Source of the DNA: Prorocentrum cordatum
Lineage: Eukaryota; Sar; Dinophyceae; Prorocentrales; Prorocentraceae
DNA length: 20,000 nt
Assembly: GCA_963575745.1 (NCBI GenBank)
Contig: CAUYUJ010021700.1
Coordinates: 1 to 20,000 of the forward strand
Reading direction: 5' to 3'
How positions within the stretch are numbered: the first letter of the stretch is position 1; each line of letters opens with the position of its first letter. Both the position numbers and the translations under genes were made by a program. The notes beneath the pieces were generated by a model. That model made no database searches. It was not told the DNA's origin and saw only the letters and a program-made list of their open reading frames with translations. Below are positions 16,731 to 20,000 of the stretch, piece by piece.

Positions 16731-17296
16731 ATCCGAGTGGCCGAACTAGTCCCACCAACACCAACATCTTGGAGTATCTTACCCCTGTGGAGGCACCCCC
16801 CCTGTGTTGCTGGTGTCCGTTTCCAGGCCTCCAAGACGAGGAGCGCGTCTTCCCCCCGCTGAGATCTCGCGGACCTCCGGGGAGGCCGCCTCGGCATGCC
16901 GCTCTCCGCAGCCGGTGGGTCCGCGCGGTGGTAGACAAGAGGCCAGCCAAAGCGGCATGGGCAAAGAGGAGCGCTTCTCCTCACGCTGCGAGCGCGCGGA
17001 CCTCTGGGGAGCCTAGCTGCCTCGAAACGCAGCACATGCCGTGCTCAGCACGTCCGCGTCAACGGAGTGCGTGTTGGGTCGGCACGTGTTGGCCTACCCA
17101 CGTTTTGGCGAACGTATCGCGTTAGACCTACGCGTCCAGTCTACGTGTGGAGCTCCGTGTCAATATGCCACGTGTCGCGTGTTGCGTATCGGGGCGGCTT
17201 AGCAGGGGAGGTTTGCAGAGGCCTGCTGAAGCCTGCAGAGGTCTCCGGGATTGACCAGAGGTCTCTGGGGGCCTCCGGACGCTTTCGGGTGCCCTT
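16731..17296. other. Single-copy DNA with a 48-bp direct repeat, no supported gene
   Basis: GAGGAGCGCGTCTTCC through CGGACCTCCGGGGAGGC (16838-16886) recurs at 16966-17013 with about 75-80% identity and a 128-bp offset. Further down, GCAGAGG and GTCTC motifs repeat at 17214-17270. Frames on both strands are open but do not resemble a family I know. Confidence 0.5.
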
Positions 17297-17451
17297 GGAT
17301 GAGGAGGAGGAGGAGGACGAGGAGGAGGAGGAGGAGGAGGAGGAGGAGGAGGAGGAGGAGGAGGGAGGAGGAGGAGGAGGAGGAGGAGAGGAGGAGGAGG
17401 AGGAGGAGGAGGAGAAGGAGGAGGAGGAGGAGGATGAGGGGCAGGAGGAAT
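17297..17451 (+). repeat. (GGA/GAG)n tract
   Basis: Polypurine repeat of about 150 bp with GAC and GAT interruptions near its ends. The 17452-17640 gap before the next tract is single-copy and has no gene I can support. Confidence 0.93.
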
Positions 17452-17642
17452 AGGAGGCCTTCCGAGAAAGTCCGATGTCCCGCGGGTCTCCTCCCCCCGC
17501 GAGCGCTGCGAGCGAGTGGCAACAGTTGTGTGGGTGGGATTGCGTAGGAGTTGGCGCGGAAGCAGCACGGATCTGGAGCAGGACGGGATGAGGGTTCAAC
17601 TTGGCTGGCATATTGCTCTATGAATGAAGGGGCAGGGCAAAC

Positions 17643-17745
17643 ATGAGGAGGAGGAGGAGAAGGAGGATGCGGAAGAGGAGGAGGAGGAGGAGGAGGAGGA
17701 GGAGGAGGAGGAGGAGGAGGTTGAGGAGGAGGAGGAGGAGTTGGA
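17643..17745 (+). repeat. (GGA/GAG)n tract, left of the palindrome
   Basis: About 100 bp of GGA/GAG repeat that ends GGAGTTGGATGACG, where the palindromic element starts. GGAGGAGGAAGAG resumes directly after the element at about 17938, so the element appears to sit inside the tract. Confidence 0.9.
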
Positions 17746-17940
17746 TGACGAACGAACAGCACACACCCATACTCATAGGGAGAGTCGTTGGGAGGAGGAC
17801 TGGCTATGGGTATGGGTGCGGGTTGTCGGACCCTGGGGAACGCTCCCGTTCGAGCGGGGACCCCCATCCGACAACACGCACCCATAGCCCTCTCTGACCC
17901 TCCAATGGGTATGGGTGTGTGTTGTTGGTTCGTCATTGGA
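17743..17940. mobile_element. Nested palindromic (foldback) element inside a GGA tract
   Basis: The outer arms (about 17745-17774 with 17904-17936; ATGACGAACGAACA against its near reverse complement TGTTGGTTCGTCAT, then the CACACACCCATAC part) pair with a few mismatches. The inner arms (17802-17830 with 17867-17889; GGCTATGGG, GGTTGTCGGA) also pair, with the tip near GAACGCTCCCGTTCGAGCG. GGA repeat lies on both sides. It differs in sequence from the GATGCATC foldbacks. I infer a non-autonomous insertion; a replication-generated palindrome is an alternative. Confidence 0.7.
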
Positions 17941-18057
17941 GGAGGAAGAGCTGGGTGTGGGAGGGCGGGTGTGTGGCTGCTCTGTCGATGCTTCTGGCTT
18001 TCGCGACACTGTTCGTGCGAGTGAGACACGGCGTGCTGCTTCGGTCCTAGGTCCTAC

Positions 18058-18146
18058 GAGGGAGGGGAGGGAGGGGGGAGGGAGGGATGGATGAGGAGGA
18101 GGAGGAGGAGGAGGAGGAGGAGGAGGAGGAGGAGGAGGAGAGTGGA
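18058..18146 (+). repeat. GGGAGG then (GGA)n tract
   Basis: GAGGGAGGGG units pass into (GGA)n and end with three GTGGAGA-type units at about 18139-18160. Confidence 0.9.
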
Positions 18147-18554
18147 GAGTGGAGAGTGGCAGGCCACCCATCCCTTCTGTTTACGCAAAGGCATCTATCC
18201 GCTGGGCGGGTGTCCACAGACATCGGCCGCGTGACTTCACCCATGGTCGGCTGTGCGATCAGCGAGGGCGGCCATTTGCGCACTGGAGGAAGAGGAGGGG
18301 GACTAGGAGGGGAAGGGCGAGCAGCAGCAGGGGAAGGCAAAGACGGGGAAATTCTGGGGGACGGCAACGACGAACCAATCGGATGCAGAAATGCAGTCTG
18401 TTCCGGGGGCTCAGCGCCGTTGCGTCCAAGGACCGTCCAACGGTCTTCCGTCCTTGCAGCGCGTCCTTACTACATTTGAACGAAGTCCCACTCGAGATCC
18501 CCAGTCTGCATGGGAGTCACCCTCTCTATGTGCAGCAGTTGCAAGATGCACAAA
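18147..18554. other. Single-copy DNA, no supported gene
   Basis: Plus frames of 130-170 codons start at 18087 and 18149. The first begins inside the GGA tract, and neither resembles a known family. A short GGA-rich patch lies at 18285-18310. Confidence 0.45.
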
Positions 18555-19060
18555 CCTGGCAAAATCGTGTCACACGTCATGACCACGATTCGCCCTCCGT
18601 CCTCGTAGCAGCTCTATGCTGTACGTTCACCGTGCGGGGCGTTGAGGCGAAAACAATGTTTTGAACGCCATCCGCCCTCCACCCTCGTAGCTGCCATAAG
18701 GTTTTACGTCGGACGTGCGCGGCGCTCAGGCGACAGCCGCCCCAGAAAAAACGAACGGTTACCCACGCATCCTTGTAGTTATTGGGAACTTGTATGACGA
18801 ATGTGCGCAGTGCATAGGCGAGTGTCACAGTACATTTGAGAACGTGTCTTCCGCCATCCGTACAACAGTTGAGAGCGTTCAAGTCGAGTGTGCACGGACC
18901 CCAGGCAAGAACCACATGTCGAACATGATTCGCACTGCATCATGGGAGCCGTTGGAAGCGCTTGCGACACAGGTGCGCGGCGTCGAGGCGAGAGCCTCAT
19001 TTTGAAAACCTCCCGCCCGCCATCCGTTGAGCCCCGCCATCCGTTGAGCCTTTGGCAGTG
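18555..19060 (+). repeat. Tandem C-unit array, locus 3, five copies plus a partial
   Basis: The core occurs at 18635, 18717, 18805, 18892 and 18975, with spacings of 82, 88, 87 and 83 bp. A partial unit lies upstream (about 18580-18620, with ATTCGCCCTCCGTCCTCGTAG). Units are more diverged than at the other two loci, and the last one carries a duplicated CCGCCATCCGTTGAGCC end. I do not see segment A or clear B units upstream here. Confidence 0.85.
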
Positions 19061-19470
19061 TCAACCTCGAGGGCCATGAGTGGCAAGGAAGTCTCAGGCG
19101 ATGCTCCCGGAGGTCTTAGACTGGCGGTGCGACGAGGAGGGGTTACGTATCTACAATCAAGAGGGATGGAGGACGAGGACGGGGGAAGAGGAGGGGGAGT
19201 ATGACGAGGAGGATGCTGATAAGCGTCGGCTTCGTTGTGTGTTCGATCCGCCCGAGCTCGTCTCGGACACCAAGGGGCACCAGGTGAAGAGGAGCGGCAG
19301 CCTCTGAGGGCGTTTGCAGGGTGGCAGGTGCTGCAAGACCAGGGCTCGTCTCGTCCAAGCTCGCTGCCTATGTGGCCTTGCAAGGTCTGCCTTGGCTCAC
19401 TGGTCCCATCGGCTCTGGTGGGCGGGGGAGACCGAAGGGCTCCTCCGGTCAAGTGTTTGCGGTGCCTGCG
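19061..19470. other. Single-copy DNA with one weak ORF
   Basis: A plus frame of 75 codons (19080-19307, GTG first codon) reads a charged, non-repetitive peptide containing RCVFDPPELVSDTKGHQVK and ends in a normal stop. It has no in-frame ATG start nearby, and I recognise no family. It could be an exon fragment or chance. Confidence 0.3.
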
Positions 19471-19610
19471 CCTAAGTCGGGCATGTCCTTCTACACGGGG
19501 AAAATCCAAGAATAGTCAGAATACGGTGACAATGTTTCGTGCTCTGTTCATTATTGTTGTTTTTTCGTCCAAAATCCGCCTGTGGGAGGACATGCCCGAC
19601 CTAAGCCTAC
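19471..19610 (+). mobile_element. MITE-like TIR element, copy 2 (~140 bp)
   Basis: A 14-bp perfect inverted repeat (GTCGGGCATGTCCT 19476-19489 with 19587-19600) extends imperfectly outward (CCTAAG against CTAAGCC) and inward. The interior TGACAATGTTTCG and CGTCCAAAATCCGCCTGT match copy 3. It has no coding capacity. This is the clearest copy of the family for defining the termini. Confidence 0.75.
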
Positions 19611-19864
19611 GCCAGGCGCCACATTTGGAGCCTCGGGGACCTGTGCCCCCTCCCACCGAACTGCGGGCAGGAAGAGGGCCCTCGAGGACCTCAAGGCGGG
19701 CAGAGACCCAACCTCCCAGCAGCGTACCCCCGTGCTTGCCCCGTCGGGCCTCCCTTGTCGCCCCACCGTGTCGGCTGGGTCAATAGGCTCTACGAGGTAA
19801 TGGCGGAGAGGGGAGACATCTGTTGGGAGGACTCGGGCTGAGCAGCTTTCCCTTTGGATTTGGT

Positions 19865-20000
19865 CTGAAGTCGGGCCTGTCCCTCTGCAGCAGGAGTATC
19901 AAAAGTAGTAACAAATTCAGGGGACGATGTTTCGATTATGATTTGACTATTTGTTTGGGGGGTATTTTTCATTTTCCGTCCAAAATCCGCCTGTTGGAGG
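19865..20000 (+). mobile_element. MITE-like TIR element, copy 3, cut by the window end
   Basis: It begins CTGAAGTCGGGCCTGTCCCT, like the left end of copy 2. It shares GGAGTATCAAAAGTAGTAACA with copy 1 and CGTCCAAAATCCGCCTGT plus GGAGG with copy 2. The right terminal repeat should lie just beyond position 20000. Confidence 0.7.

Noticed and set aside
17764-17925. CACCCATACCCAT / ATGGGTATGGGTGTG as interstitial telomere repeats
   Set aside because: Only two or three degenerate units, not the TTTAGGG type expected for algae and dinoflagellates, and they form the arms of the palindrome.

Overview
The window reads as repeat-dominated nuclear DNA of a large eukaryotic genome. A dinoflagellate is my best guess, possibly Prorocentrum-like. 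The reasons are a retroelement whose layout (endonuclease, reverse transcriptase, C-terminal zinc fingers, then a helical and basic tail) matches what I recall of dinoflagellate LINE-like polyproteins, GC-rich single-copy DNA, and very many GGA/CCT tracts. I saw no spliced-leader relic, rRNA, tRNA, CRISPR array or bacterial operon. Most long open frames are artefacts of trinucleotide repeats, which stay open in several frames at once.

Layout. 1-334 is an (AGT)n array. 562-1760 is a composite repeat cassette (segment A, then B units, then an array of ~83-bp C units) split by a GGA tract; a second GGA tract lies at 1862-2172. 2173-3370 is mostly single-copy with one diverged direct repeat. 3373-4300 is a hierarchical satellite made of a 10-bp and a 12-bp motif. 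4565-5725 is a GAG/GAT/GGA tract facing a CCT tract across a ~170-bp spacer with a run of 19 G. 5726-6650 holds no gene I can support. 6650-7370 is GGA-rich. 7385-7565 and 7957-8170 are two foldback (long-hairpin) elements built on CGATGCATCG motifs.

8460-13234 is the one clear protein-coding unit: a non-LTR retrotransposon on the + strand, about 4.8 kb. Its parts come in order: N-terminal leader, APE-type endonuclease, linker, reverse transcriptase with motifs A-E, thumb, two zinc fingers, and an alpha-helical, basic C-terminal region. The frame changes about eight times, several times at homopolymers, but the aligned coding segments carry no in-frame stop. This suggests either a young copy or assembly indels rather than old decay.

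13235-20000 is again repeats: a 450-bp CCT tract, a hairpin-bearing inverted dispersed repeat, the second A-B-C cassette (15151-15900), three copies of a MITE-like terminal-inverted-repeat family (16054, 19471, 19865), a third foldback element (16502-16730), GGA tracts, a nested ~195-bp palindrome lodged in a GGA tract (17743-17940), and a third C-unit array (about 18555-19060).

How the parts relate: only the LINE encodes recognisable enzymes, and it could copy itself. The foldback and TIR families show no coding capacity and would need enzymes encoded elsewhere. I found no convincing host gene. The best candidates for undescribed biology are the repeat families themselves: the A-B-C cassette, the GATGCATC foldbacks and the 10/12-bp satellite.
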